Of a stretch of 64,000 nucleotides of DNA, positions 21,490 through 34,232 are shown in pieces (the stretch's first letter is position 1; every line of letters begins with the position of its first letter). The position numbers and the translations under genes are program-made. The notes under the pieces were generated by a model. That model did no database searches, was not told the origin of the DNA, and was given only the letters and a program-made list of their open reading frames with translations. Origin of the DNA: Dolomedes plantarius (Eukaryota; Arthropoda; Arachnida; Araneae; Dolomedidae); the NCBI GenBank assembly GCA_907164885.2, contig OU015490.1:221758727-221822726 (forward strand), given 5' to 3'.

Positions 21490-23420
21490 ACTCTGAAGTT
21501 ATGCACTTTTTTTCCTTATTTATTGCAGACATTTTGCATATTTCTTCTTTTATCAAAATTACTCGCATTTATTTTCTGAAGAACTCTCATTCTATTCACG
21601 GGCATGAAAAATACAATAAATTGTATTTTGTATTAATTGCAACAGAGTTACAACTACTCTGAATATCTTTGCATGCAGTTTTACTGCTGATAGGAAAATT
21701 TGAAGGATTGCCGAAGAGGAAAACGTTATTTAGTAGTGTTTTAAAATGCAAATATTAAATGCAATCTACATATATAAAACAGTTCCGTAATTGACTGACT
21801 GACTGGTTACAAACCCGTCGACCGGGTTTGTAACCAGTTGCGCCGTGTGCGTGGCTCTATTCAGTTACATAGGTTACGACTCATCACGGACTGGTTTGAG
21901 ACTGGAGTCAGTTATCAGTTTCTTTTGAGTTGCCCCGTGTGCAGACGGCCTAAAGGGCTGAAATTTTGCATGGCGATTCTTCTTATAGTGTAGGGGTGAA
22001 CTAAGTAAGATTTTTGAAATATTCTTCTTAGATTTTCATAAATAAAATTTTCAATCTGTTTTTGTAACATTCATTAAAGTTTGCGCTTAAAGTAATAATA
22101 ATCTGAGGGTTATAAAATTTATATCACGAGAAATATCATAAAAATTCATTTAAAATGAAATATTTTTCGAATCTTGACCTCAATTTTCTGATTTTTGGTG
22201 AGATTTTAAAGATTAATTTTTAGAATTTAATTTATTAAACGATTATCGCGTGGTTTCTTTTCTTTTTGTGATACTTTAAATTCATTTTGCGTCACGTGCA
22301 TAACAACGAAATAAATTGACAAAAAAATATTAAAATACGATAAAACATAAAATTTAACCACTAGGCTAATTGAGATGGAAGTTTTTTAAGAATTTAATTC
22401 AAATTAGTATGTTTTATGGATAAAAACATACAAATTAATTACATACATTGACCATTGTATTTAATTTGAATATTTTTTTCTACATTAATTTGTCTATAAA
22501 AATATCTCTTACGTTTTTTTAATAAATATTTTTGGCATTAATTCCATACATTGACCGTTATTAAATTTTATTATACTCTGTAGCGAAGCATGGGTATTCA
22601 GCTAGTTAAAAAAATATTTTATTTATCTATCACATACAAGTTTATGTTCATGTCAAATCAGATTTTACAAACTGGTAGACATACTTTCATTAAAAACACA
22701 GAAAATGTACTATTCAGACGCAAGTTCTTATAATGGACTACTCGTTTTCTGAAGAACTCTCATTCTATTCATGGGAATGAAAAATACAATAAATTTTTTT
22801 ATATTAATCATAACAGAGTTACAACGACTCTGAATGACTGCCCAAGCTCTTGTTCTACTGACAGGTAAATATAAAGTATCGATGAAGTGCAAAACGTTAT
22901 ATGGTATTTTTTTAAAGCAAAATAATAAATGCCGTTGAATTCTTTTTTATCTATTATTTTACTCATGCTAAATCATATTTTATTAACTGGTAGACATATT
23001 TTGATTAAAAACTCAGAAAATGAGCTATTCAGTTACAAGTTCTGATAATGGATTAATCATTTCGGTTAAAATAATATTTATTCTCTTTTTTTTCAAATTT
23101 CTTTTTTTTATCAAAATTGCATTTTTTTTCTGGTGAACTCTCATTCTATTCACGGGCATGAAAAATAAAAGAAATTGTATTTGTTTTAATGGTAACAGAG
23201 TTGCAATTACTCTAAATGACTTTGCATATATTTGTACTACTAAAAGGTAAGTATGAAGGATTGCTGAAGAGGATAACGTTATTTAGTAGTGTTTAAAAAT
23301 GCAAATACTAAATGAAGTTCAGAAATCATTTACATTGTCTATTATTATATTCATATTAAATCAGATTTTACAAACTGGTAGACATACTACTTTGATTAAA
23401 ACACTGAAAATGAGCAATTC
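21490..23420. repeat. Three-unit degenerate tandem repeat split by a Helitron
   Basis: GAACTCTCATTCTATTCA occurs at 21581, 22754 and about 23134, each followed by GGG-ATGAAAAAT and, about 75 bp on, by ACAGAGTT. Further on each unit has AACGTTAT and ACTGGTAGACATA. Removing the 841-bp Helitron (21765-22605) from the first interval leaves about 332 bp, against 380 bp for the second, so the units are roughly 330-380 bp and well diverged. Confidence 0.75.
21765..22605 (+). mobile_element. Non-autonomous Helitron-like element
   Basis: Starts with TCTACATATATAAAAC and ends with CTAG, directly between a flanking A and a flanking T. This is the 5'-TC...CTRR-3' structure and A/T insertion site of Helitrons, with no target duplication. 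Seventeen bases before the end lies GCGAAGC (22583-22589), which can form a very stable mini-hairpin. An internal perfect hairpin (21802-21838) has 16-bp arms and a 5-base loop. No Rep/helicase coding sequence, so it depends on a helper. The two other tandem units around it lack this insert. Confidence 0.65.
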
Positions 23421-25025
23421 CGTTGCAAATTCTAATAATGGATTAATATCATCGATTAAAATAACATTTATTAATTTCTTTTATACAAGGGGTATCAATT
23501 ACTATTTTCAAATTTAATAATAATGCAGAGATATACAAAGAGTTGTATTTTAACACGAAATAATTCAGAATGAGTTATTCAATAGTTTAAGATAACTACA
23601 TTTAAAACTCTTTACCTTCAATACAACTAGGTAAAAGGTAACTTTAATAACTGAAAATGCGTATTCATTTAATTTATCCTGAACACGTAATTGAAATGTC
23701 GTGAAATGTCAGTCCATAATATTTTAAAGGAAAATATTTAAATTAACAAACAAAAATATCTTTTCAATTCCGTCTTTCTGCTTTAATCTTTTATAGAGTG
23801 AAACACTCGAAGCGGAAGTACAAAATATTATTAAAACAGTGATTCGCTTTTGGAAATGATTGAATGAATTAAGAGTTCCTACAAACATGCCTCATATTCT
23901 ATTGCAGCTTTTATGTGTTTGCGTTTGTGTGTTTCTATATATAGGTATATTTAGATTGAAAACCTGAATAGATAAAAGAGGATTATTCTGGCCACAGAAC
24001 AGGAAATCAATCCAACTACTCGGATGAGAATAATATTTTATAACCTTTTAGCAATTACATTCTAGTGAACTTTTTTTCTAGGAAAGACTGTAAAGTAGCT
24101 ATAAAATGTAAAGAATTGAAAATTTTCTAAAAGAGTACATTAATTATAATTATTTTTATTTATTCATTAAAATTTAGTGTTTTAAATGAATATTACTTAA
24201 CTTTCACCAACAAATCAGAAACAAAGTCTTTAAGAAGTGAAATTATTGCCGATATATTTTAAATAGTTTTTGAAAATTCAAAGAAAAAACTTCTAGACAT
24301 GGTGAGGACAACATATGTATATGTCGCAAAATATTTATCTTAACATAAGATCCCACAATCTGGATTTTCTCAGATTTTCTAATATGTTTTCTTCGCAAAA
24401 TACCATCAGTTTTGATCAGTTTTAGTTAGATGTTGATAAAAGTTATGTTGACGGAAGAAAGCTGCACGTAAGAGCATTTCTTTTTCTGGAAACTAATTTA
24501 TCATAAAAAAGCTATCATAGACCAAAATATGGTTTAAATTTCATCAAAACTGTCGCCTTTAACATATGTTCTCACTATATTAGTTTTAAGGAGGGTATAG
24601 TAGATTGCTACTGTTGATAAAGTTTCAGTCATGTGGATCTACTGTGCTTAAATGATTATAGATTCCTTTTGATTATTCTTTGGTTTTCTACACAACTATA
24701 TTCGATTTTGCATCACAGCCATCACGTGAGCACGGATTCGAATCCAGTCTTGAGCGTTGATGTTTCTGCACCATCCATTTATAGGGAGGAATTATGCTTC
24801 AATGAATTAGGTACTCTTTCGGTTAAGTAGCCAACAATATTGAGAAGAATTTTTCTAAATTTCCGATAAAGAAAATGCCTGTATCATAGATAGAAAAATT
24901 CTCATAAAAATTTAAATATTTGTAGTGAATGAGTCAATTAGAAGAACGAAAAATAAAAACGTATGCTTGTAAATGTGCTGAAAGTATCTTTAAAAAAGGC
25001 CTTTAAATTTGAAAAACTATGGATA
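23421..25025. other. AT-rich DNA without recognisable gene
   Basis: No domain-bearing frame. A B-box-like GGATTCGAATCC occurs at about 24735 but without a matching A box or repeat partner. Confidence 0.5.
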
Positions 25026-25600
25026 TATGTTGTTGTTTTTGTTGTTGTTGTTGTTACTAATCCTTCCTGATCAAGCGGTGCTAGACCAGGTTCATGAATC
25101 CATATATCCTCAGTAGGTCCATCAAATGGAGAGGTTTGGTAATACAATCCTTCGTAGTTAGTTTAGGTAAGTTAGGATGTGACCAAGAGTGGTCTGCTCA
25201 TTATTACACTTTTTTACAAATGGGAAAGGTTTTGTTTTGGTGAACAAATTTTAGGCACCTCAACTGTCCACTTGCAAACCTACAGATTGCAGTGTACTGA
25301 TCTCTATCAACCTTTCGAAAGAGGTCTACCAGGGCAGACACCAATGTATCAGTCATGGACCGGGGAAGATCTCCAAGTACTCTGGATAAGAGATTGCCTA
25401 ACGGAATATGCCTCGAGATAAAAAGCCGAAGATGATGGTGAACGCTCAGCGGTACCCTCCTTTGTTAGGATATCAGCCATACATTGCCAAATAGGCCTAC
25501 ATGAGAGGGAATCCACTGCAAATGAATATCATGGTCCATGGAGAGACGATCTAGCTGGTGCAGAATGGACAAGCCGGCTCTAATATGAATTTACAACTCC
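25026..25600 (-). pseudogene. Non-LTR retrotransposon ORF2 tail with (AAC)n 3' end
   Basis: On the minus strand, about 25545-25470 reads DIHLQWIPSHVGLFGNV, the last motif of an RNase H domain in non-LTR ORF2 proteins, then TKEGTAERS. Further on, FASGQLRCLKF, a cysteine pair and LGHIL-like sequence are the Cys/His C-terminal module in shifted frames. The element ends at 25027 with an (AAC)n tail, seen as (GTT)n on the + strand. It is 5'-truncated and frame-broken. Confidence 0.65.
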
Positions 25601-26179
25601 CTACATTTATGTAAACATACGTGTCCGCAGATATGCAAACGAACGTAAAAAAATAACAAAATAATTAAGTAATATAGTACTTATAAAGTGTAGTTCATGT
25701 AACAATATATCTTGATCTAATTTTCTATCACCAACCTCATTTGTTTTAGTTGATCGTTCCTTATGAGTTTTAAAGAGGTATCTTTTACCGTCCAATGACG
25801 TCAGTAAGGATTATTTGTAAAATCCTGTCACAGCTGGAGTTAGTACTTACCCAAGTAAGTTATCATTCTTATCATTAAAAAAAAACTCAAATTGTCTTTG
25901 GAAGAAATCTGAGTCGATTGGATAATGTCCATTTACATTTGAATGAATAAACAACTATTTACGAAACTGTTGGTATTCTTAGGCACCCTAATAACTGCTT
26001 AAGATAACTGCAGATACGGATAACTTTGTTACACATATTGATGTTTTAGCATGACAAAATATTTCAACCATCCAGGATTTTTTGGGAGTGAAAAAAAACC
26101 AAGCCTCTTTGAATTTGTCCGTTTGAAACACAAATAGCCAAAAGATATTCACCGACCTGGCAAATGGACCTTTAATAAA
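25601..26179. other. Non-coding, nothing recognised
   Basis: No domain-bearing frame in either strand. Confidence 0.5.
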
Positions 26180-26690
26180 CAGTATTTTGTGGGAGTTTCC
26201 ATTCAGAAACAGAATTCTGTGATATCCAAGACATAATGAATACATTGCAGAATATTGAAAAGGAAACATTCCAACTGTTCGTGAAAGTTTGGTTTGGAGT
26301 GATACGGACACTTTTTTGATATACGAGAGTTAATTAAACAAGGGTCGTGCTGTTTAAAGCCGATTTCGAACAGCTACAAACTTCCATGCCGAGAGTGGAA
26401 TTTGAACCCACAGACTTGGTCCCGAAATGCCATTTGGCCATCATCCAGCAAAACTATTCCTGAAAATTAGTAATTTTTAAACAGTAAAAAAGTAATTGAT
26501 TCTTAGAAATGTCTAAGATGTCGTCCACGGAAAGACTTGAGCAGAAAAAGAATTCTTGGTTCTTTTTGCTAAACATTCTATCATAGTTTGACTTGACAAA
26601 ACCAAAACAGAAAAAATAACATTTTCCCCATAAAATGTATAGATACGAAGTATTTAATGCACAAAACTGTTTTGCTGAGGCGAGTAGTGT
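26180..26690. repeat. Dispersed repeat R2, copy 1 (carries a SINE)
   Basis: Matches 30725-31025: GAAAAGGAAACATTCCAAC, then CACGGAAAGACTTGAG, CATTCTATCA-AGTTTGACTTGAC and ACATTTTCCCC. Copy 1 has about 160 extra bases in the middle that include SINE family 2 (26340-26455). A short block after it (CTGCAAAGAACACCTCAAG, 26751) is repeated at about 26921. Confidence 0.8.
26340..26455 (-). repeat. tRNA-derived SINE, family 2, copy b
   Basis: On the minus strand, GATGGCCAAATGGCA (A-box region) and GGGTTCAAATTCC (B box, 26397-26409) precede CGGCATGGAAGTTTGTAGC and a GGCTTTAAACAGCA body also found in the 17537 and 39285 copies. Confidence 0.72.
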
Positions 26691-26949
26691 TTTGTTGAAA
26701 TGGAGATTTTTTTTTGTTCTTCGGTCATTCTCCGTATGAATATCCCACCCTGCAAAGAACACCTCAAGTGTGACAACCTGCATGCCACGGGAGACAATGT
26801 AGGCATGCCGTGGAAAAATTTGTCAGTTTTCACTTCAGATCACACATGAATGGTTTCTTTTCAACATTCTAAGACCGAAAACACTTTTTTTTGTTCTTCA
26901 CTCACCATATGCATATCCAACCTGCAAAGAACACCTCAAGCATGCAACT

Positions 26950-29150
26950 TTAATAAAATATTTAAAGACTTTTGCAGTTATGTGCATTAACAGCAAACAT
27001 GTCCAAAACATGCATACGCATATACATCTATAATTTTGCATTTAAACCTCTCCTTCGTTAAAATTTACCGCAAAACCAAGCAGAGACAGCTTCATTGTTG
27101 TTAGCATTCTAACACTATTGTTCTTAACTATTGTTTTCTTAAGAGTATTTAACTATTACTAAGAAACTCTAGATTTTTATTTTTATTGTTAACTCGATAA
27201 CTGAAGCACTCGAATTCCTTTTCTAAAATCAGATCTTAAATTTATTTTATTGTTGAAATACTGTGTTGTCAAGACCTTTTAATCAATATTCAAGGAAATT
27301 TGGGGAAGGGTACAAGTCCCGGGGACAGGTTTTCAGCGCCAAATTTTTAGCGTCAAATTTTTAGCGCCAATTTTGCCTTGTTTGGTCTAATGGAAATTTA
27401 TTCTCTCCAACACTTTTGAGCGGCTTTTTAAAACGTTTTGACAGATTTACTTTGAAATTGTTTACATTATTAAAATTGTTTACATTATTTGTTTACTTTC
27501 AAACTAATTTTTAACAGTAAGAAATAATAAATCCACATTACAGAGACAACAGCGTGTGAAATTGTTTACATTATGGTATTTCTGTATACAATTAAGCAAA
27601 AAATTAAAAATTATCTATTAGAAAATCGGTTTTAAAAGTGTGACTTTGAAATTGTTAATATTTTTTGTTTACTTTTAAACTAACGTTGAAAAGTAAATAA
27701 TGATAAACCAGATAAATTAGACAACAGCATGTGAAATTGTTTACATTATCGTATTTAGGTATGTAATTAAATAAAATGCCATCGTAGTTTACTAGTAATA
27801 ACCATAATAATTATCCTTAGAGAGAAAAGTCAATAAAACGAACCAAAATGTGAAAAAACACCAAAACATCCAAGATGGTAGACTTGACCCCAGGTCCTGT
27901 ACTTTTCCATTGGCAACAGGTTAAGAAATTTTAACTCGTAAATAGAAAATTTATACAAGCGTCAATGCATAATTAGTTTTTGCTTTTTTTAAAATAGCGT
28001 GGATAAAAAACTGTAAAGTTTAATTTTTTATCGTTCATTTAACATTATTTCGTAACTATGTATTTAAGTTTGGGAATAACTTTGTCTCGAAGCACAACTA
28101 CTTATTAAGAAATATGAACAAGGAAATATGAAACAATAAGTTATACCTTAATCCCAGTTCTTTATTCAATTAATAAATTGTTAAGCAACTCTAATCAAAG
28201 GCTTTCATATCCGTTGTCACAGAACCTAATGTGTCACAATTAGCGAGATGCGACGCATAAAGAGTACAAAGTGATTAATTGTAGATTAAGTTACTAATTC
28301 ACGAGTATTATGTAGTAGGTTCATAAATTATTATGTGCGGCAAAATCTTTCCCACTTTATAATACGTTGAAGATTTAAAGGCTCTTAGAGACTCCAAATT
28401 TTATTTGTTTCATACCAGATTCATAAGAATATTTAACATAGATATTTTAATGTTTAGGGTACTTTATCTCATTTAATGAGAAAGATTTAGATTAATGTAA
28501 TGTTTTTAATGAAATCGTTCAATCAAACAAACAAATATGAAACATGCTTGTTTATTTTTTATATATTTACATTTTATAAAATTATATTTTATTCAATAAG
28601 ATATGTAAATATTTTATATTCCTTTATATTTATAAGATATATTTATTCTCCTAATGAGGTGCTTAAATTTAAGTCCTTAATCACTTATGTAAGAAAATTC
28701 AATCTTTTGACATAATTACTCCACTTTGAAATTTAAGAAGCCTAGTGCACAGAGAAGTTTTCGATTTATAACCTGTTATTTTGTCGATATGTCAGTCTGC
28801 AGTTCATTTTTATTAAACATTGGTTGAAGCTGGGAAACGATACTAAAATATTAAATTAATTAACAGTGATTCTCAATCATGATATTTAATTTTTCATTGT
28901 AGTGAAATCGAAACTCACAGGAACTTGTGGAAAACGTAACCTATCTATTGAAAATTCTTAGATAAGGGATATATGTTTTGAACAAAAAAAACTTAAACAA
29001 ACCGAATACTATGTATTTTGAAATTGTGTTTATCCTTCTTCAGAAAAATATAGTATTACATAACACACTTAATTTGAGTTTTTATACCAGGGACTTTATA
29101 ACCTATCTCTCTCTCTTCTTGCGTTTTTTCGGACAGTTTGCATGTCTGAA
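26950..29150. other. AT-rich DNA; one degenerate two-unit tandem repeat
   Basis: At 27450-27600 and 27645-27775 two related segments share GTGAAATTGTTTACATTAT, TTGTTTACTTT-AAACTAA and GACAACAGC, about 190 bp apart. At 27328-27375 a short AGCG-CAAATTTTT motif repeats three times. No protein domain was seen. Confidence 0.6.
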
Positions 29151-29189
29151 TCTGGTGCTTGGAGACTGGTGCTTGGAGGACAAATCCTT

Positions 29190-30250
29190 CCACATATAGC
29201 AGATGCAAAGGAAGAAATGGACCCAAAAGTTTCCCGAAATTTTTTTAGAGGAACAGCCAGCAGAGGGTCTGCCACCCCAGGCTACTTTTTACAAGTTCGG
29301 GAACTTCGGAGCATAAGAAACTTTCTTTAGAGTGGTAGTTCAATACCGCTCTTAAAGGTCCGTCTGATGTCAAAGCCCAAAAATTTAGATTTATGGGTGA
29401 TTATGAAAATTAGGACTTTTGTTTGAAAAGTATGACTAATTTTTTTATGTATATGAAGTTAGCCGTCGAACAAAAATTGCAATAAATTTGAGATGGATAA
29501 AAAATATTGAAACATATATATTACAAAACATTTAAAGGAATTGTTTACCAAACTTGAAGGAAGAAAAGGACCCCAATTTTTCTCGAATTGTTTTCAAGGA
29601 ACAGCCAGCAAAGGGTCTGCCACCCCAGGCTCCTTTTTACAAGTTGGGGAACTTCGGAGAATAAGAAACTTTCTTTAAAGGGGTAGTTCAATACCGCTCT
29701 TCAAGGTCCGTCTGATGTCAAAGCCCAAAAATTTGAGATATATGGGTGATTATGCAAAATTAGGACTTTTGTTTGCAAAGTATGACTAATTTTTTATGTA
29801 GATGAAGTTTGCCGACGAAAAAAAAATGTAATCAATTTGAGATGGATAAAAATTATTGAAACCTATCTATTCCAAAACGTTTAAAGGAATTGTATAGCAA
29901 ATGTAAAGGAAGAGAAGGACCTCAAGTTTTCTCGATTTTTTTTTCGAGGAACAGCCAGCAAAGGGTCTGCCACCCCAGGCTCCTTTTTACAAGATGGGGA
30001 ACTTCGGAGAATAAGAAACTTTCTCTAGAGTGGTTGTTCAATACCGCTCTTCAAGGTCCGTTTGACGTCGAAGCCCAAAAAATTGAGATATACGGGTGAT
30101 TATACAAAATTGGGACTTCTGTTTGAAAATCATGACTAAATTTTCGCGAAGATGAAGTTAACCAAGGAATAAAAATTGTAATAAATTTGAGATTGATAAA
30201 AATTATTGCAAACCTATCTATTACAAAGAATTTAAAGGAATTGTATGCAA
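29190..30250. repeat. Three-unit tandem repeat, about 350 bp per unit
   Basis: GAACAGCCAGCA occurs at 29251, 29599 and 29949 (periods 348 and 350), always followed by GGGTCTGCCACCCCAGGCT, AACTTCGGAG-ATAAGAAACTTTCT and CAATACCGCTCTT-AAGGTCCGT. Units are perhaps 90 percent alike by eye. No coding domain; a satellite or fragment of a longer repeat. Confidence 0.92.
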
Positions 30251-30724
30251 AATTATTTTAGGTGCATTATGGAGTCCTAAGGTATTCAATCTATATCTTT
30301 TAACGGTTTATAAAGCCTAATTATTTTAGGGCTTCGTAGATTTAAATAACTTTACTCTTCATGATTTAGATAAATACAAAAGCCGGGAAAATTAGATATG
30401 CGCATATTAAGAGAAAAAAAAACTATAATGTAGTATTAAATACAATCCATTAAAATTCTAAAACCATGTCTAGCAATCTTAACATCCTTACGATCAATGT
30501 TTTACATAAAAACTTTTTCTATGTTACGTTATATTTACAATTACAATCTTAATTTATGCTGAGAGTATTTAGAAAAGACATTTACAGACATTTTAATTTT
30601 TTAAAAGGCTATAAATGATTTCAGAATTTTAATAACTCTTACGTTGCTTTAATATAGAAAACAATGAAAAAAATGTATAACTGGCGATACGTAATAAAGA
30701 CTGGCTCTAAAGAATACTGATTTA

Positions 30725-31025
30725 ATATTTGAATTTCAATGCGCCAAAATCCAGGAGAGTTCATTGCAGAATGTTGAAAAGAAAACATTCCAACAGTTCA
30801 GTAAAATCAACAGTTTTTTTAAACATGAAAAGAGTAGTTGATTCTGAGAAATTTCTAAGAAGTCGTGTCACGGAAAGACTTGAGAAGAAATAGAATTCCT
30901 ATTTCTTTTTACTAGGTATTCTATCACAGTTTGACTTGACTAAAAAAATCTGCAAGAAGAACATTTTCCCCGATACAATATATAGCTTTATGTAACTTCT
31001 AAGTATTTAATACACGACCTCTTTG
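30725..31025. repeat. Dispersed repeat R2, copy 2 (without SINE)
   Basis: Aligns with 26220-26650 but goes straight from ACATTCCAACAGTTC to the CACGGAAAGACTTGAG block. It therefore serves as a near-empty version of the site occupied by the SINE in copy 1. Confidence 0.78.
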
Positions 31026-32318
31026 ACAAAATTGGCAAATACTTTAGGTAGAAGCAGAAATTTAGAAATTCATTCGCATTTGAATTTCTAAATAAATCGT
31101 AAAGCTTTCATGAAAGTCCCGTCAGTCTATTGTTTCATGCAAATAATTGTAATTTTGTAGTATAAAATTTTTTTGCATACCCTTAAAATGAAAAACTAAG
31201 CTAACAATTCTTTGGAATTTTTGCGAGATACAAGATAATTCTACTGAAATAAACTTTAAAAATAAGTATGAACACATTACGTTAAATTAATTATATGTAT
31301 ATATACACTGACGAGCAAAATTTTAAGGACGTTATGGTTTTTTGCAGTTTCTTCGCAATGTAGTCACCTGAATGATTTAAATTCACACCACAGACACCTC
31401 AATATGTACTGTATTGATGAATGAAATAACATACGTGCAAAAAGAATACAGACGTTTATTTCGAGAATTTATTAACCCGAGAGTAGTCGCGCCTTTTCTT
31501 AGAACGCCAGTAGTCGCGTTCGGTCCATTTGCCGCCCGCTACCAGTTGGTCGAAAACAGAGTTGAAATTTGTCGGTGTTACGAGATGATCGGAAACGGAG
31601 AACATAGAGAAAAAATTATTGATTGAAATTTGGAAAGATAAATATTACAGCAATTACTTTACATTTAATTTAAATATATATTCAGTTGACATTTACATAA
31701 ATATTTTTAATATTTTATTTACAAAATAATTTTAAATTATAAAAATTAATAAATAATTAGACTGAATTTATAAAGATACAGTGAATTACTAATTAGTATA
31801 AATTTTCAATTATAAATTTGAAATAGTTCTGAAATAAATCATTTTGAAGGACAGAACCGCAGTAAAAGATACAATTTACATCATTCATTCATTTAATTAA
31901 AATAAATATTCAATTGTATGTTTGAAAGAATGCTTATTTTAGTTAATGTTTAAGTAATAATATTTCTTAAAACAATAAAAACAGGATGAAAATTTCTCTG
32001 AAATTATAAATATACAGCAACAATTTATTTTGAATGAATTGCCACTTGTAGATCGAAAAGCATTAGTTCGGAAAAATATTTTGCAAAACTGAACACAAGC
32101 AAAGTTAATTTTGTTATACCCCGGAAACAAACATTCATTGAATTTGTAAAAAAAAAAGAATTTTCCTGCGGCGTTGTTAAATAAATGTGTATTTTCCTTT
32201 ACAGTAAAAATTTTAAAAATAGATAAATTTTAGAAAAATACTTACCCCATTCTTGTAACTATAGTGTAAACATTAGTTGTATTATTCAAAAAGAAAAATA
32301 TTTTTATTTTCATAACTT

Positions 32319-34043
32319 CTAATCTACATTAGGAAATTCGCATTGTTTTGCACATTCTACACACAAATTAAACGTATGTTCTTTGCAGATATACAGACTA
32401 CATTGTTCACAAAATTGTTTTGTTTTTCGATTTTGCTTTGTTGTGCAAAAACTACACCTTTCAGTTTTTGGAGATCGAAGAAATTTTTTGGGGGGTTCAC
32501 CACAAAATTCTCTGATCTTTCTTTTCAACGGGTTTGGCAATGTTATTATCTGTTTTCTTTCATTTATATGCTCTCTTAATAAATCTAAAGCCAGTTCTTT
32601 CAAAAAATAGCGACGAACTACCTTTTTTCCAGTATTTTTTTGAAAAATAATTTGTGAATTTATTCCCGCGATATTCATCAATGAAAAAAACACAGTAAGC
32701 GGCCACCTATTACTTTTCCTTGCGACAGAATAGGAACCTTTCATTTCATCAACTACATCAACGCCTCCTTTTGTAACATTATAATCATTTATAATATCTG
32801 GCTTCATTTGCTGTGATTCTTCTATCGCAGTGTCGTGATGCATTGAAGAAATGAGTAATACGGAAGCATTTTTCTTGGGTACATAAGACACTAATGTTAT
32901 GTCTCCGTAAAATCCAAATGTGCTTGACAGAACTTTTCGACTTTTTGACGGCAGAAATTCTTTGGGGATTTCTTTTTTATTTTTTCTTAATGTCCCAATC
33001 ATTGTAAGATTGTTATCCTCTAAAAGTGATTTTGCCAAAGGAATTGATGTGAACCAATTATCCATTGTCACATTTCTTCCGGTGCCTGATATATGCGCAA
33101 TTAGACGTTTCACAACGTCATATGGAGAATTGCTCAAAAGAAAGGGTCCATTTGGTTGCTTACCAGCATAAATTTCTAATTTGCTAACATAAAAGTTTAT
33201 AGCATCAACCATTGCATATATTTTGATGCCATATTTAGCTGGTTTCGATTTCATGTATACACGAAATGAACAGCGACCACGAAATTGTTCCAGCATTTCA
33301 TCAATAGTGACGTATTCACTCAAAGTGAAGTGCTTTTCTAAAGCGTCATTTATTTCGGAAAATATTTCCCTGATGGGGGCTAACCTATCTAATGCACGCC
33401 TTTCTTTTCTGCTGTTCATATCGTCAAACCGTAAACATTTTAATAAAAATCGAAATCTCCGTAAAGGCATTGTTGATTGGAAAACATCGACACCTGTGCC
33501 ATCATCGCTCCATAAATCTGTTAAATTTTGATGGGATGACTTCATAACCCCAGCAATATAAAGAAGTCCTAATACTGCTTTTAGTTCTGTTAGGCAGGTT
33601 AATTTACAGTCTCTTTCTCTCGAATAATTAGGCTGTTGACATTTTATATAAATATTTGTATAATTAACAATTTTCTCTAAAATGTTATCATTGAAAAATA
33701 GTTTCCAGGCATCTAAAACTGTATTTGCATCTTTTGCACTGCTACAAACTCCTGGTGTTTGAGAAACTATGTTGTGTTGTCTCCGTCGCACATTTGATCT
33801 AGGAGAATTCTTTTCCCATTTGGTAAGATTATCTTTACCAATAAAAAATTCGGACGACGATATCACACATCCATTTTCTCCTACTTCATTATCTGATTCT
33901 TCAGAATCAGTTTCCTCATCCTCGTTTATATCTAAGGAGATTTCTTCCTCTGATGAACTGACTTCATCACTAATAGAATCCTCTTCTAAATTATCAAACA
34001 GTTCTAATGCTTCCTGAACCGTTAAAAATTTTTTACGAGACAT
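32319..34043 (-). CDS. piggyBac transposase, intact
   Basis: A 574-codon uninterrupted frame (ATG at 34043; ten further codons upstream lack an ATG, and MSRKKFLTVQEAL is a normal family N-terminus). It would cut and paste its element at TTAA sites without leaving scars. In order: acidic N-terminus (residues about 20-60), FFIGKDNLTKW, then the DDE_Tnp_1_7 core from about 110 to 470. Catalytic aspartates appear in KIYAMVDA, NVTMDNWFTS and KGGVDVVDEM, corresponding to D268, D346 and D447 of the original piggyBac. A C-terminal cysteine-rich domain (CSFC-CEQC-C-H-CVEC, about 530-565) follows; in the family it binds the internal repeats. Length is normal for the family. No stop or frameshift is visible. 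No intron is needed. Whether it is expressed cannot be seen. Confidence 0.95.
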   Translation of the reverse strand: MSRKKFLTVQEALELFDNLEEDSISDEVSSSEEEISLDINEDEETDSEESDNEVGENGCVISSSEFFIGKDNLTKWEKNSPRSNVRRRQHNIVSQTPGVCSSAKDANTVLDAWKLFFNDNILEKIVNYTNIYIKCQQPNYSRERDCKLTCLTELKAVLGLLYIAGVMKSSHQNLTDLWSDDGTGVDVFQSTMPLRRFRFLLKCLRFDDMNSRKERRALDRLAPIREIFSEINDALEKHFTLSEYVTIDEMLEQFRGRCSFRVYMKSKPAKYGIKIYAMVDAINFYVSKLEIYAGKQPNGPFLLSNSPYDVVKRLIAHISGTGRNVTMDNWFTSIPLAKSLLEDNNLTMIGTLRKNKKEIPKEFLPSKSRKVLSSTFGFYGDITLVSYVPKKNASVLLISSMHHDTAIEESQQMKPDIINDYNVTKGGVDVVDEMKGSYSVARKSNRWPLTVFFSLMNIAGINSQIIFQKNTGKKVVRRYFLKELALDLLREHINERKQIITLPNPLKRKIREFCGEPPKKFLRSPKTERCSFCTTKQNRKTKQFCEQCSLYICKEHTFNLCVECAKQCEFPNVD

Positions 34044-34217
34044 ACTAAAAATAGTTAAATGGTCTTTTAGCAAAAGAGCAGAAAGAAAGACAGACTAAAG
34101 TCTACTGATCAAACTACGCTTACTGAGAATATCCACGATTCAAAGAATCAAACTTCCCTCTCAAGGAATTCGCGGAATGGGAAGGGGGAAAAATGAGCGA
34201 CGCAGCTGCTCGCACCG

Positions 34218-34232
34218 CGGTCTTTCAGACCG
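34218..34232. repeat. Short palindrome in piggyBac B 5' region
   Basis: CGGTCT-TTC-AGACCG, a perfect 6-bp-arm palindrome about 190 bp inside the transposase-5' end. Confidence 0.7.
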
